Assembly: GCA_016874845.1 (NCBI GenBank)
Contig: VGSZ01000010.1
Location: 1-48,036, forward strand
Origin: Deltaproteobacteria bacterium
GTDB lineage: Bacteria; Myxococcota; UBA727; VGSZ01
Direction: 5' to 3'
Length of the DNA: 48,036 bases
Shown: positions 18,459 to 27,116 of the stretch, piece by piece
How the letters are laid out: each line of letters starts with the position of its first letter
Position numbering within the stretch: position 1 is the stretch's first letter
The notes under the pieces: generated by a model
Seen by the model: only the letters and a program-made list of their open reading frames with translations
Told to the model about the DNA's origin: nothing
Database searches by the model: none
Made by a program: the position numbers and the translations under genes

Positions 18459-19420
18459 TGGGCATCGACGCGTCGGTGGTCTTTCAGTGTCGCGCCTGCC
18501 GCGCGCTGGTCGTCGCCGACGAGCTGGCGCGCGCCACCGACGGCGTCCGGGCGGGGCTTGCCTGCTCGGCCTGCGGGGTCACGACGTGGCTGCCGCTGGT
18601 CGGCAGCAGCCGGAGCGCCGCTCGGGGCTACCCTTCGTCGTCGACGCTCGCGCCGCCCGACGGCGTCGACGCGGGGTCGTCGAGCGGGGACGGTGGTCTG
18701 CTCGCGCCGCTGTCGTCCATCGATCGTCGCGACGAGGCGAGCGGCGCGCTGCCGTCGCCTGCGGCCCTGCCACCAGCGACCGAGCCGACGGCTGCCACGC
18801 GGGAGCCGCTCGCCGCGCCGACCGAGACGACGGCGCCGACGACAGCGCCGGCAGCGACGAGCGCGCCGACCGTGGCGACGGCGTCGACCGTGACGACAGG
18901 TTCGACCGAGACGGTGACGAGGGCGTCGACCGCCGCGCCGCCCGGAGCGCCGACCGCCGCGGCGCTGGGCGTGGCACCACCCGCGGGGCCATGGTCGGAG
19001 CAGCTGCGCGCGCGCGTCCTCGCGCGTTGGGGCTCGCTCGGCGAGGTCAGCGCCGCGCAGAGCGGCCTTGCGGCCCGCCTCGATCGCCTCGCCCGCGGCC
19101 CGTGGAACGAAGAGGCCGAGCACAAGGCGCTGCTGGAAACAGCGTCGATGACCGGCGAGCTGGCGTTCGTCGGGGCCCGCTACCGCGCGGTGCTCGACGT
19201 CGTGCGTGATGACCCGCGCGCCCGCGCCGGCCAGCAGGAGCTGCTCAAGCTCGCGCTGGCGACGATGAAGAACGCGCCGGATCTTGCCTCGACGAACCCG
19301 GAACGGCGCGGCGGCGTCTACGCCGCGCTGGTGATCTTCGCCGCGCTGCTGCTCGTCGGCGGCGCCAGCTACTTCGTGATGCTCCTCGCGCGCACGCTCG
19401 AGGACGTCGGCAACCTGTGA
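18458..19420 (+). CDS. Zinc-ribbon, Thr/Ala-rich, single-TM protein
   Basis: 320 residues. ATG 18458 overlaps the previous stop. The N-terminus is a zinc ribbon (C11-x2-C14 ... C36-x2-C39: CRAC, CSAC). A long low-complexity linker of Thr/Ala/Pro repeats (about 100-175) is followed by a helical domain (about 180-265) and a C-terminal transmembrane helix (VYAALVIFAALLLVGGASYF). The zinc ribbon suggests cytoplasmic protein binding, so the tail-anchor topology would place the ribbon inside the cell. The stop overlaps the GTG of the next gene. No known family was recognised. Confidence 0.8.
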   Translation: MGIDASVVFQCRACRALVVADELARATDGVRAGLACSACGVTTWLPLVGSSRSAARGYPSSSTLAPPDGVDAGSSSGDGGLLAPLSSIDRRDEASGALPSPAALPPATEPTAATREPLAAPTETTAPTTAPAATSAPTVATASTVTTGSTETVTRASTAAPPGAPTAAALGVAPPAGPWSEQLRARVLARWGSLGEVSAAQSGLAARLDRLARGPWNEEAEHKALLETASMTGELAFVGARYRAVLDVVRDDPRARAGQQELLKLALATMKNAPDLASTNPERRGGVYAALVIFAALLLVGGASYFVMLLARTLEDVGNL

Positions 19421-20691
19421 GCGCCGCCGCCGCCGCCGAGGCCGGCCGGGCGCTGCTCGACGCCCTAGCCGGCCGCGCATCGCCCCCATCGTCGTTGCCG
19501 CCGGTGCCCGAGCTCATTGAGCGCGCCGAGGGCGGCGAGGACGTGATCGCGCTCGCCGTCGCCCACGCGCACCGCGCGTGCCTCCATGACCGCGTCGCCG
19601 CCGCCCTCGCCGCCGACCACGCGGCGGTCACGCTCGCCGACGGCTCGACGTGGACCGTGGCGCTGGCGGAGCGCCAGCTCGCCCAGAAGGAAGAGCGGCG
19701 CGTGTACCCGCCGCTGCGCGCGCCCCTCGAGCGCGCGACGGCAGGTGCGCTGCAGCCCATCGCGACGCTGCAGGCCCTCCAGCGCGCGCTGCCCATCGCT
19801 GTCGACGAGGGCGCCGGCGGCGATCACCTCGCGCGGCTGCGGCGCTTCGTCGATGGGACCACCGCGGCCGCCGCGGCCGCGCGCGAGCACCTAGAGCGCG
19901 CGGGCGGGGCGCCGCTCGACGGCGAGGTGGCCCTGCGCCGCGGCCTCGACCTGCCCGCGCCGGCCACGTGGTCGGCCGACGGCGTCGTCGCCGCCGTGCG
20001 GCTCGCGCTGTCACACGGCGCCGTCGCTCGCGCGCCGGCGCGCGTCGTCGGTCCGCGCGCGCTGTGCGGCCACGTCGTCGACGACGGCGGCGCGCCGCGC
20101 CTGCTCGTGGCGCCCTGCCTGTCGGCGGGCCGCCACGCCGCGCTGGCCCAGGGCGCCGGCCTGGCGGTCGCGGCCGCTGTCGGGGCGCCAGCGCACGCCG
20201 ACGGGCTCGGCCTCGCGCTCGTCGATGCCGCGACGCGCCGGGCGCTGGGGCAGCCGCGCGACGAGGCCGCGGCGGCGTTTCGCACGACGGTGGCGACCTC
20301 GCTGCTGTGGGCCAGCGCGCGCGCCGCCGTCGCGGTGGCGCGCGCGCCGGTGTCGACGGACGACGACGCGCTCGAAGAGCTGCGCGAGGTGACGCGCGGG
20401 GCGTGTCGCGCGGCGCTGCAGGGCGACGCTGGCGGCCTCTTCGTCGAAGCGCTGCTCGCGCCGCCGTGGCCCGATGGCCGTCGGCTGTCGCTGCCTGCGG
20501 TCGCCGCCGTCGACGACGCCCTGCACGCCGCGCGCGCGGCGGTCTCGTGGCTGCAGCTGCGTGAGGCGCTCGACGAGGGCTTCGTCGCCCGCGCGCACGG
20601 GCTCCGCGCGCTCGTCGAGCTGCCGCCCGCAGCGCCCGACGACGACGGCGGCGCCCGGGCGTGGAACGCGCTGGCGGGCGAGGTCCTTTGA
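19417..20691 (+). CDS. Uncharacterised Ala-rich protein
   Basis: 424 residues from GTG 19417 (GTGA overlap with the previous stop). The sequence is extremely Ala/Arg-rich and mostly predicted helix. Some strand-like parts occur in the middle (LLVAPCLSAGRHAALAQGAG; GLGLALVDAATRRALG). There is no signal peptide and no membrane segment. No motif could be tied to a family. Its coupling to the LpoA-like and zinc-ribbon genes is the only functional hint. It ends 542 bp before the next gene. Confidence 0.72.
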   Translation: MSAAAAAEAGRALLDALAGRASPPSSLPPVPELIERAEGGEDVIALAVAHAHRACLHDRVAAALAADHAAVTLADGSTWTVALAERQLAQKEERRVYPPLRAPLERATAGALQPIATLQALQRALPIAVDEGAGGDHLARLRRFVDGTTAAAAAAREHLERAGGAPLDGEVALRRGLDLPAPATWSADGVVAAVRLALSHGAVARAPARVVGPRALCGHVVDDGGAPRLLVAPCLSAGRHAALAQGAGLAVAAAVGAPAHADGLGLALVDAATRRALGQPRDEAAAAFRTTVATSLLWASARAAVAVARAPVSTDDDALEELREVTRGACRAALQGDAGGLFVEALLAPPWPDGRRLSLPAVAAVDDALHAARAAVSWLQLREALDEGFVARAHGLRALVELPPAAPDDDGGARAWNALAGEVL

Positions 20692-21233
20692 CTGCCGCGA
20701 ACAAATGCCGACCGCAGCGATGCGCCAACAACGCTTACCCAGCATCCAATAAGTCCAACCAAATGCTCCATTTCAAACACCGAGTAACATTGCCTGTATG
20801 CCGAGAAAACAAGCGGCATTCCGCCGCGTAACACGGTGCCGGATCCGCGCCGCAGCGGGCCAGATCTGCGGGCGTGCGGTTGACACGAGCGATCGCGATC
20901 TCGGACGACGAAGAGTGAGCTTTGCCCTCGACCAATCGAACGCCCCCCGCGCCCGCAGCGTGCAGTCGTTTGACGTGGCCGCGGTCGTCGTCATTTCGTC
21001 CGTCGTCGCGATTCGCGACGAGGTGCGGTAGCGGCGAGCCAACACTCCCCGACCCGCCCCTCGACGCGAAGGAAGGGGCGGGCCGAGAGCAACACACCCC
21101 CGAGCAGCGAGCGAGGACGGGTCCTGAAAGGACCGTCCGACCTTGTTGCCAGTCACGCAGCCCCCCACCCGCCTCGACGACGCAGCCTGCGTCGTCGAGG
21201 GGCCGCGCTGCCCGCTCTCGAGGAGTCCCTGCC
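20692..21233 (+). promoter_or_regulatory. 542-bp non-coding, structured upstream region of the aminotransferase-EGF gene
   Basis: No convincing gene. The first 140 bp (about 20692-20830) have clearly lower GC than the surroundings. From 21000 onward the sequence folds into four hairpins: 21003-21021 (stem TCGTCGCG, 3-base loop ATT); 21053-21061 with 21074-21082 (CCCGCCCCT, 12-base loop); 21115-21138 (inner stem GGTCCT, 3-base loop GAA); and 21172-21184 with 21188-21200 (13-bp stem CCTCGACGACGCA, 3-base loop GCC). The last lies 20 bp before the ribosome-binding site (GAGGAG, 21220-21225), so it could control translation or act as an attenuator. A TTGACA at 20880 lacks a matching -10. No T-box, leader peptide or known riboswitch signature was seen. 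Confidence 0.5.
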
Positions 21234-23000
21234 ATGTTGGATGCCCGCGTCTGGAGCGATGGTGACCTGCTCCCGCTCTCGGCTGCTTCCTGCTCGCCGC
21301 TGGCCCACGGGCTCCACTGCGGAACCGGGGTCTTCGAGGGCATCCGCAGCTACGGCACGGCGCAGGGGCCGCGGGTGCTCCGGCTGACCGAGCACCTGCA
21401 GCGGATGAAGCAGGGGGCAGACATCCTTGGCATGCCTTTTTCACTCGAGACCTTCTACAAGAGTGTGATCTCTAAGATGAAGACCAACAATCACAATGTT
21501 TTCTACGTCAGGCCGCTCGCTTATTACCACAGCGGTGGCCTGTCGCTGGACGTCGATGCGCTGCGGCCGCGGGGCGTGATCGCCACGCGGCAGTGGAAGT
21601 CGCACCTGGGCGCCGATGCGAGCACGAAGGTCGTATCGCTGCGGACGTCGGGGTGGCGGCGTACGCCGGCGACGTCGCTGCCGCCGTTGAAGCTGTGCGG
21701 GAACTACGTGAGCTCGATCATCGCCAAGCGCGAGGCAGCGCTGGCTGGCGCGCAGGTGGCGCTGTTCGCCGACGACCGCGGCTTCGTCTGCGAGCGCACC
21801 AGCGAGAACGTCTTCGTGGTGCGCGGCGGGCGAGTCACGGCGGTAGAGCACCCCGACGCGCTGCCGGGGGGCACCCGCGACACCGTGATCGCGCTGACGA
21901 ACGCGACGGGGCGGCCAGTGACCCGCGCCGAGCTGCTCGAGGCCGACGAGATCTACCTGACCCGCACGTCAGCGGAGCTCGCCGCGGTGTCGTCCTTCGA
22001 CGGCCGCGACCTGGTGCTCGTCGCTGATGGCGTCACCTGCTCCGACCTCGGCGAGTGTGCGTTCAACAACGGCGGCTGCGCGCAGCGCTGCGCGAACAGC
22101 GTGGGCTCGTTCTCGTGCGCGTGCGACGACGCTTACGTGCTGGCCGCCGATGGCCGGGCCTGCAACGACGTCGACGAGTGCGCGCTGAACACCGACAGCT
22201 GCGCGCAGGTGCGCGAAGACACCAACGGGGGCTTCGCCGGTGGCTGCCTGGCCGGCTACGTGCTCGACGCCGACGGCCGCTCCTGCAGCGACGTCGACGG
22301 GTGCCCCCTGAACACCGACGGTTGCGTCCAGCTCTGCACGAACACCGCGGGCTCGTTCACCTGCGGCTGCAACGCCGGCTTCACGCCAAACCCCGACGGC
22401 CGCACGTGCGACGATGTCAACGAGTGGCTGACGAACAACGGCGGCTGTGGCAGCGCGGCGTCGTTCACCTGCACCAACAATGACTCGGCGTGGGTGACCT
22501 GCACGCCGCGCAGCAGCGCGACGGCCACGGTGACCGGCTCGATCTCCGGCAGTGAGCCGACGTTCGTGCGGACGCTCAGCGATTGCGTCTCGGGCTCGGG
22601 CTCGCCGGTCCCGTTCGACAAGGTCACGATCACGAGCACCAGCGCGGCAAGTCAGGTGATCGAGGCCGAGTTCACGACGTTGGGCAACACGACCACGTGC
22701 CCGTTCGACTCGTTCCTGGCGACCTACACGAGCTTCAACCCCGCGTCGCCGCGAACGACCTGCCTCGAGTCCGACAACGACAGCGGCATCGACCTGACGG
22801 GGCCGAGCGGCCCGAACACGCCCGAAGCCAGCAGCCTCGGCGCCTGCAGCCCGCTCGACGGCACACGCGCGGTGACGGTGCCCGCCGGCGGCTCCGTCAC
22901 GTTCGTGATCTCGGTGTTCTCCGGCTCCGTCGTGGCCGGCGGCTGGCAGCTGAACCTTCGCTCCACGACCGCCGGCGGAACCTTCACCGTCGGCCCGTGA
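21234..23000 (+). CDS. Branched-chain aminotransferase fused to EGF-like repeats
   Basis: 588 residues, ATG 21234 with ribosome-binding site GAGGAG (21220-21225). Residues 1-262 are a class IV (BCAT) aminotransferase: FEGIRSY, YVRPLAYYHSGG, the PLP lysine in PLKLCGNY (K153), CERTSENVFVVRGG and PGGTRDTVIALT. The usual last 30-40 residues (GPVT.. helix) are missing; instead, at about residue 265 (LVLVADGVTC), EGF-like repeats begin. Repeats 1 (271-310) and 3 (354-392) have six Cys. Repeat 2 lacks its third and fourth Cys, and repeat 4 has W for the first Cys. Residues 404-588 form a beta-rich, Thr/Ser-rich domain. There is no signal peptide, so a cytosolic enzyme is joined to a secreted-type module. 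Either a genuine fusion, a decayed chimera or a mis-assembly could explain it. No lipobox is visible. Confidence 0.88.
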   Translation: MLDARVWSDGDLLPLSAASCSPLAHGLHCGTGVFEGIRSYGTAQGPRVLRLTEHLQRMKQGADILGMPFSLETFYKSVISKMKTNNHNVFYVRPLAYYHSGGLSLDVDALRPRGVIATRQWKSHLGADASTKVVSLRTSGWRRTPATSLPPLKLCGNYVSSIIAKREAALAGAQVALFADDRGFVCERTSENVFVVRGGRVTAVEHPDALPGGTRDTVIALTNATGRPVTRAELLEADEIYLTRTSAELAAVSSFDGRDLVLVADGVTCSDLGECAFNNGGCAQRCANSVGSFSCACDDAYVLAADGRACNDVDECALNTDSCAQVREDTNGGFAGGCLAGYVLDADGRSCSDVDGCPLNTDGCVQLCTNTAGSFTCGCNAGFTPNPDGRTCDDVNEWLTNNGGCGSAASFTCTNNDSAWVTCTPRSSATATVTGSISGSEPTFVRTLSDCVSGSGSPVPFDKVTITSTSAASQVIEAEFTTLGNTTTCPFDSFLATYTSFNPASPRTTCLESDNDSGIDLTGPSGPNTPEASSLGACSPLDGTRAVTVPAGGSVTFVISVFSGSVVAGGWQLNLRSTTAGGTFTVGP

Positions 23001-23037
23001 CGCCGGGGCGACGCGCGGCGGGGCGCGGCGGGGCGCG

Positions 23038-25902
23038 TCAGTGCGCGTCGGCCCACGAGCGCCCGAAGTGGCCGTCGACCACCAGCGGGACATCGAGGTG
23101 CACGGCGCCCTGCATGGCGGCGCGGCCGACCTCGAGGGCGCGCGGCGCGTCAGCCTCGGGCACCTCGATGACCAGCTCGTCGTGCACCTGCAGCAGGATG
23201 CGCGCGGAGGGAACGTGCTGCGCGAGGGCGCGGTCGGCGTCGATCATCGCGCGCTTCATGATGTCGGCGGCGCTGCCCTGGATGGGCGTGTTGATAGCGA
23301 GGCGCTCGGCGCGCGCGCGCTCGCCGGGGTTCTTGCTGTCGAGCCCGGGCAGCTTGCGGCGACGACCGAGCAGCGTGCGCACCTCGCGCTCGACGTGGGC
23401 GCGCTCGAGCGCCGCGGCGTGCCAGCTGCGGATGCCCTGCAGCCGCTCGAAGTAGCGGTCGAGGTACTCCTTCGCCTCGGCGCGCTTCAGCCCGAGCTCG
23501 CGGGCCAGCCGCACGACGCCCATGCCGTAGAGCAGGCCGAAGTTGATCGACTTGGCCGCCGTGCGCTGGTCGCGAGTGACGGCGTCGGCGGCGACGCCGA
23601 AGATCTCGGCGGCGGTGCGGCGGTGCACGTCCTCGTTCTTCAGGAAGGTGTCGACGAGCACGGGATCCTTCGAGACGTGGGCCAGGATGCGCAGCTCGAT
23701 CTGGCTGTAGTCGAGGCTGACGAGCACGCAGCCGTCCTTGGCGACGAAGGCGTCGCGGATGCGACGACCCAGCGGCGTGCGGATGGGGATGTTCTGCAGG
23801 TTCGGGTCTGACGACGACAGGCGGCCGGTGGCCGCCACTGCCTGGTTGTAGTGCGTGTGCACGCGCTGCTCGGCGTCGACCAGCTGCGGCAGCACGTCGA
23901 GATAGGTGTTCTTCAGCTTGGTCAGCGTGCGGTGCTCGAGGATCAGGGCCGGCACGTCGTGGCGATCCGCCAACGCCTCGAGCACGTGCACATCGGTGGA
24001 CGGCCCGGTCTTCGTGCGCTTGATGACCGGCAGCGCCAGCTCGGTGAACAACAGCTCGGCCACCTGCTGCGGAGACGTCAGCAGGAACGGTCGCCCCGCC
24101 GCCGCGTGCGCCTTCTGCTCGAGCGCGGCGATCTCGTCGACGAAGCTGTCGGACAAGCCCTTGAGCCGGTCGATGTCGATGCGCACGCCGGCGCGCTCCA
24201 TCTTGCCGAGCAGGTCCTCGAGCGGCAGCTCGAGGTCACGGTACAGCGGCAGCAGCCCGTCGGCTTCGATGCGCGGCAGCAGCGCGTCGTGCACCCGCAG
24301 CGTGCAGTCGACGGCCTCGCCGACGTAGGCGGCGGCGCGCTCCAAGGGCACGGCGTCGAAGGCCACGGCGCTCTTGCCCGCGCCGGTGACGTCGGCGGGG
24401 TCGATCATCGCGTGGCCGAGGAAGCGGCGCGACAGGTTCATCAGCCCGTGGCTCTCGGCGTCGGCGTCGAGCAGGTAGCTCATCAGCATCGGGTCGCCCG
24501 CGAGGCGCCACGACGGAAAGCCGGCCGACAGCAGCGCGTTGGCGTCGGTCTTGCCGTCGTGGGCCACCAGCGCCTTGTCGACGTCGCCGAGCACCGACGC
24601 GAGCGCCGTGCGCAGCGCGTCGAGCCCGAGCTCGCGCACCGGCAGCCACGCCGCCTCGCCCGGCGCCCACGCGACGCCCAGCCCGACGAGCCTCGCCCCC
24701 GCCGTACCCGGCCGGTCGACCTCGGTGCGCAGCGCGACGCGCGGCGCGGCGCGCAGGACCGCCACGACGTCGGCAAGGCTGGAGGCGTCGACGACGGCGC
24801 GGTAGCGCCCGAGGTCGATGGGCGTCGTCGGCGCCGCCGCCACCGCCGCGAGCGCAGCCGGCTCGTCCGCCGCCGCCGGCGCGCCGAACAGGTCGCCCTG
24901 CCCCGCCTTCGCCGACGCGGACTCCTTGCGGTTGCCCTTGCCACGCGACGATGACGCGGCGGCCGCCCCCGCGCCTGCCGCGGCCTCCGCGCCTGCCGCG
25001 GCGTCCGCGGTCGTCGTGGCGACGCTGTCGTCGCGCAGCAGCGGGTCGCTCTCGAGGCGACGAAACTCGAGCTCGTGGATGAAGGCGCGAGCCGCGGCCT
25101 TGTCGATGCCCGCGTAGCGCAGCTCGTCGAGGGCAACCGGCACGTCGACGTCGCGCCTGACCACGACGAGCTGCTTCGACAGGCGCGCGCGGTCGGCCTG
25201 CGCCAGCAGCTTGTCGCGCCGGCCGGCGGCCTTCAGCTCGTGGGCGTGGGCGAGCACGGCCTCGACGTCGCCGTACTGCTGCACCAGCTCGGTGGCGGTC
25301 TTCGGCCCGATGCCCTCGACGCCGGGGACGTTGTCGCTGGCGTCGCCGGCCAGCGCCAGCACGTCGGCGACGCGCTCGGGCGACACGCCGAAGCGCTCGA
25401 GCACCTGCGCGGGCCCGATGCGCGTGCCCTCATGGCCGCGGCTCAGGCGCATCTCATCGAGCAGCGTGACGTGGTCGTCGACCAGCTGCATCAGGTCCTT
25501 GTCGCCGGTGACGATCACGACCTCGAAGCCCGCCGCCTTCGCCCGCGCCGCCATCGTCGCCAGCACGTCGTCGGCCTCGACGCCCTTTACCAGCAGCTTG
25601 GGGATGCGGAACGTGTCGACGAGGCGGTGGATGAGCGGGATCTGCGGCGGCAGGTCCTCGGGCGGCGCTGAGCGGTGCGCCTTGTACTCGTCGAACATCT
25701 CGTGCCGGAAGGTCTTGCCGCCGACATCGAAGGCGATGCCGAGGTACTTCGGGTCGTGATCCTTCAAGATGCGCAGCAGCATCGTCGCGAAGTTGAACAC
25801 CGCGTTGGTGGGCACGCCCGTCGACGTCGAGAGCCGCCGCAACGCGTAGTACGCGCGAAAGATGTAGCCCGAGCCGTCGATCAGGTAGACCGTGTCCGCC
25901 AT
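23038..25902 (-). CDS. polA: DNA polymerase I
   Basis: 954 residues, ATG 25902. The order is a 5'-3' exonuclease domain (1-290; EADDVLAT, VTGDKDLMQLV, GDASDNVPGVEGIGPKTA), an Ala-rich linker (295-365), a 3'-5' exonuclease-like domain (366-560), and a polymerase domain (570-954). Motif A is LDYSQIELR (D731), motif B is RTAAKSINFGLLYG (780-793) and motif C is QVHDEL (D908). In the middle domain the first metal Asp is replaced (RTE at 392-394), KTD (D453) is kept, and the YxxxD Asp is Ala (YVGEA, 526-530), so proofreading is probably lost, as in several thermophile enzymes. It is convergent with the fusion gene, 37 bp apart. Confidence 0.97.
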   Translation of the reverse strand: MADTVYLIDGSGYIFRAYYALRRLSTSTGVPTNAVFNFATMLLRILKDHDPKYLGIAFDVGGKTFRHEMFDEYKAHRSAPPEDLPPQIPLIHRLVDTFRIPKLLVKGVEADDVLATMAARAKAAGFEVVIVTGDKDLMQLVDDHVTLLDEMRLSRGHEGTRIGPAQVLERFGVSPERVADVLALAGDASDNVPGVEGIGPKTATELVQQYGDVEAVLAHAHELKAAGRRDKLLAQADRARLSKQLVVVRRDVDVPVALDELRYAGIDKAAARAFIHELEFRRLESDPLLRDDSVATTTADAAAGAEAAAGAGAAAASSSRGKGNRKESASAKAGQGDLFGAPAAADEPAALAAVAAAPTTPIDLGRYRAVVDASSLADVVAVLRAAPRVALRTEVDRPGTAGARLVGLGVAWAPGEAAWLPVRELGLDALRTALASVLGDVDKALVAHDGKTDANALLSAGFPSWRLAGDPMLMSYLLDADAESHGLMNLSRRFLGHAMIDPADVTGAGKSAVAFDAVPLERAAAYVGEAVDCTLRVHDALLPRIEADGLLPLYRDLELPLEDLLGKMERAGVRIDIDRLKGLSDSFVDEIAALEQKAHAAAGRPFLLTSPQQVAELLFTELALPVIKRTKTGPSTDVHVLEALADRHDVPALILEHRTLTKLKNTYLDVLPQLVDAEQRVHTHYNQAVAATGRLSSSDPNLQNIPIRTPLGRRIRDAFVAKDGCVLVSLDYSQIELRILAHVSKDPVLVDTFLKNEDVHRRTAAEIFGVAADAVTRDQRTAAKSINFGLLYGMGVVRLARELGLKRAEAKEYLDRYFERLQGIRSWHAAALERAHVEREVRTLLGRRRKLPGLDSKNPGERARAERLAINTPIQGSAADIMKRAMIDADRALAQHVPSARILLQVHDELVIEVPEADAPRALEVGRAAMQGAVHLDVPLVVDGHFGRSWADAH

Positions 25903-26018
25903 GGCGGCGCGGTAGGCATTCCCTTCGCCCGACGCAACCGCCGCGCGCCGCCCCGGTCGATGACGGTCGCACCCGAACCATCTTGGCCGTCCCCCGCGAC
26001 GCTGCTACGCCCCGTGGC

Positions 26019-27116
26019 ATGCTCCTCGCCGCCCGTCTCGTCGTCGTCTCCGCCACCTTCGTCGTGCTCAGCGCCGCGCTCACCGGGTGCAACCAGCCCG
26101 CGGGCGGCGGCAAGGGCACGACGACGACCGCCGCGACGAAGGGCGGCACGCCGGTCGCGCGCGTGGGCGACACGGTGGTCACCGTCGATGACCTGCAGAA
26201 GAAGCTCGACGAGCAGTCGCCGTTCATCCGCGCGCGCTACGCCGAGCCCGAGAAGCGCAAGGAGCTGCTTGACGCGCAGGTGCGCTTCGAGGTGCTGGCC
26301 GCCGAGGCCGCGGCGCGCGGCTACGCCGCCGACCCCGAGGTGCAGGAGGCGCTGAAGAAGCTGCTGGTGCAGCGGCTGACGCGCGAGGAGTTCGACGGCC
26401 GCGTGCAGCTGAAGGACGTCGCCGACGCCGAGCTGCAGAAGTACTTCGACGAGCACCGCGCCGAGTACGACAAGCCCGAGATGGTGCGCGCCAGCGTGAT
26501 CACCGTGGTGGCGACGACGCCAGGCGCGAAGGCGAAGGCCGACGAGGCGCAGCGGCTGGCGGCCGACCCGACCAAGAAGGATGACCGCATCTTCTTCAAG
26601 GACCTCGTGGCGAAGTACTCCACCGACGAGGCCACGCGCCCCGCCGGCGGCGACGTCCGCTACGTGGCGCGCGACGAGGCGATGAGTCGCTTCGGCAAGG
26701 ACGCCGCCGACTGGCTGTTCTCCAGCGACGAGGCGAACGCGGTGTCGCCGGTGGTGTCGTCGACGACGGCGGCCGGGCAGGCGTTCCACGTGTTCAAGCG
26801 CACCGGCCAGCGCAAGGCGCTGTCGCGCTCGTTCGATCAGGTGAAGAACCAGATCAAGAACGTCGTGTACCGCGAGAAGCGCACCGCCGCGTTCAACACC
26901 TTCGTAGACGAGCTGAAGACGAAGCACGGCGCGGTGACCTTCCCCGACAAGCTCGACCAGCTGAAGGTGCCGGCGCTGCCCGCCGACGCCCACGGCCTGC
27001 TGCCCGGCGTGATGCCGGGGGGGCCGGACGGCGCCGCCGACCACGACGACGACGGCCACGGCAAAGACGCGCCGGCGCCCGCCGCGCCGACGCCGGCGAC
27101 CGGGGCCACGCCGTGA
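26019..27116 (+). CDS. Parvulin-type peptidyl-prolyl isomerase lipoprotein 1
   Basis: 365 residues from ATG 26019; an upstream in-frame ATG at 25983 would put a charged leader in front of the signal. Residues 1-24 (MLLAARLVVVSATFVVLSAA then LTGC) end in a clear lipobox (C24). The layout follows PrsA/PpiC: a SurA-like N-domain (VARVGDTVVTVDDLQKKLDE; DAQVRFEVLAAEAAARGY), a parvulin-like central part (MVRASVITVVA to QAFHVFKR), a helical part (RSFDQVKNQIKNVVYREK) and a low-complexity, His/Asp-rich tail. The canonical His of the parvulin ARHIL is replaced (RASVI), so isomerase activity may be weak and the protein may be mainly a chaperone. The stop overlaps the next gene. Confidence 0.86.
   Translation: MLLAARLVVVSATFVVLSAALTGCNQPAGGGKGTTTTAATKGGTPVARVGDTVVTVDDLQKKLDEQSPFIRARYAEPEKRKELLDAQVRFEVLAAEAAARGYAADPEVQEALKKLLVQRLTREEFDGRVQLKDVADAELQKYFDEHRAEYDKPEMVRASVITVVATTPGAKAKADEAQRLAADPTKKDDRIFFKDLVAKYSTDEATRPAGGDVRYVARDEAMSRFGKDAADWLFSSDEANAVSPVVSSTTAAGQAFHVFKRTGQRKALSRSFDQVKNQIKNVVYREKRTAAFNTFVDELKTKHGAVTFPDKLDQLKVPALPADAHGLLPGVMPGGPDGAADHDDDGHGKDAPAPAAPTPATGATP

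Noticed and set aside
20880-20908. TTGACA-like -35 box before the aminotransferase gene
   Set aside because: No acceptable -10 box at 16-18 bases; the match is isolated in a GC-rich background.
20798-21031. 77-residue open frame upstream of the aminotransferase gene
   Set aside because: It has no ribosome-binding site and no recognisable motif; its basic, Arg-rich content fits chance and it overlaps the structured leader.
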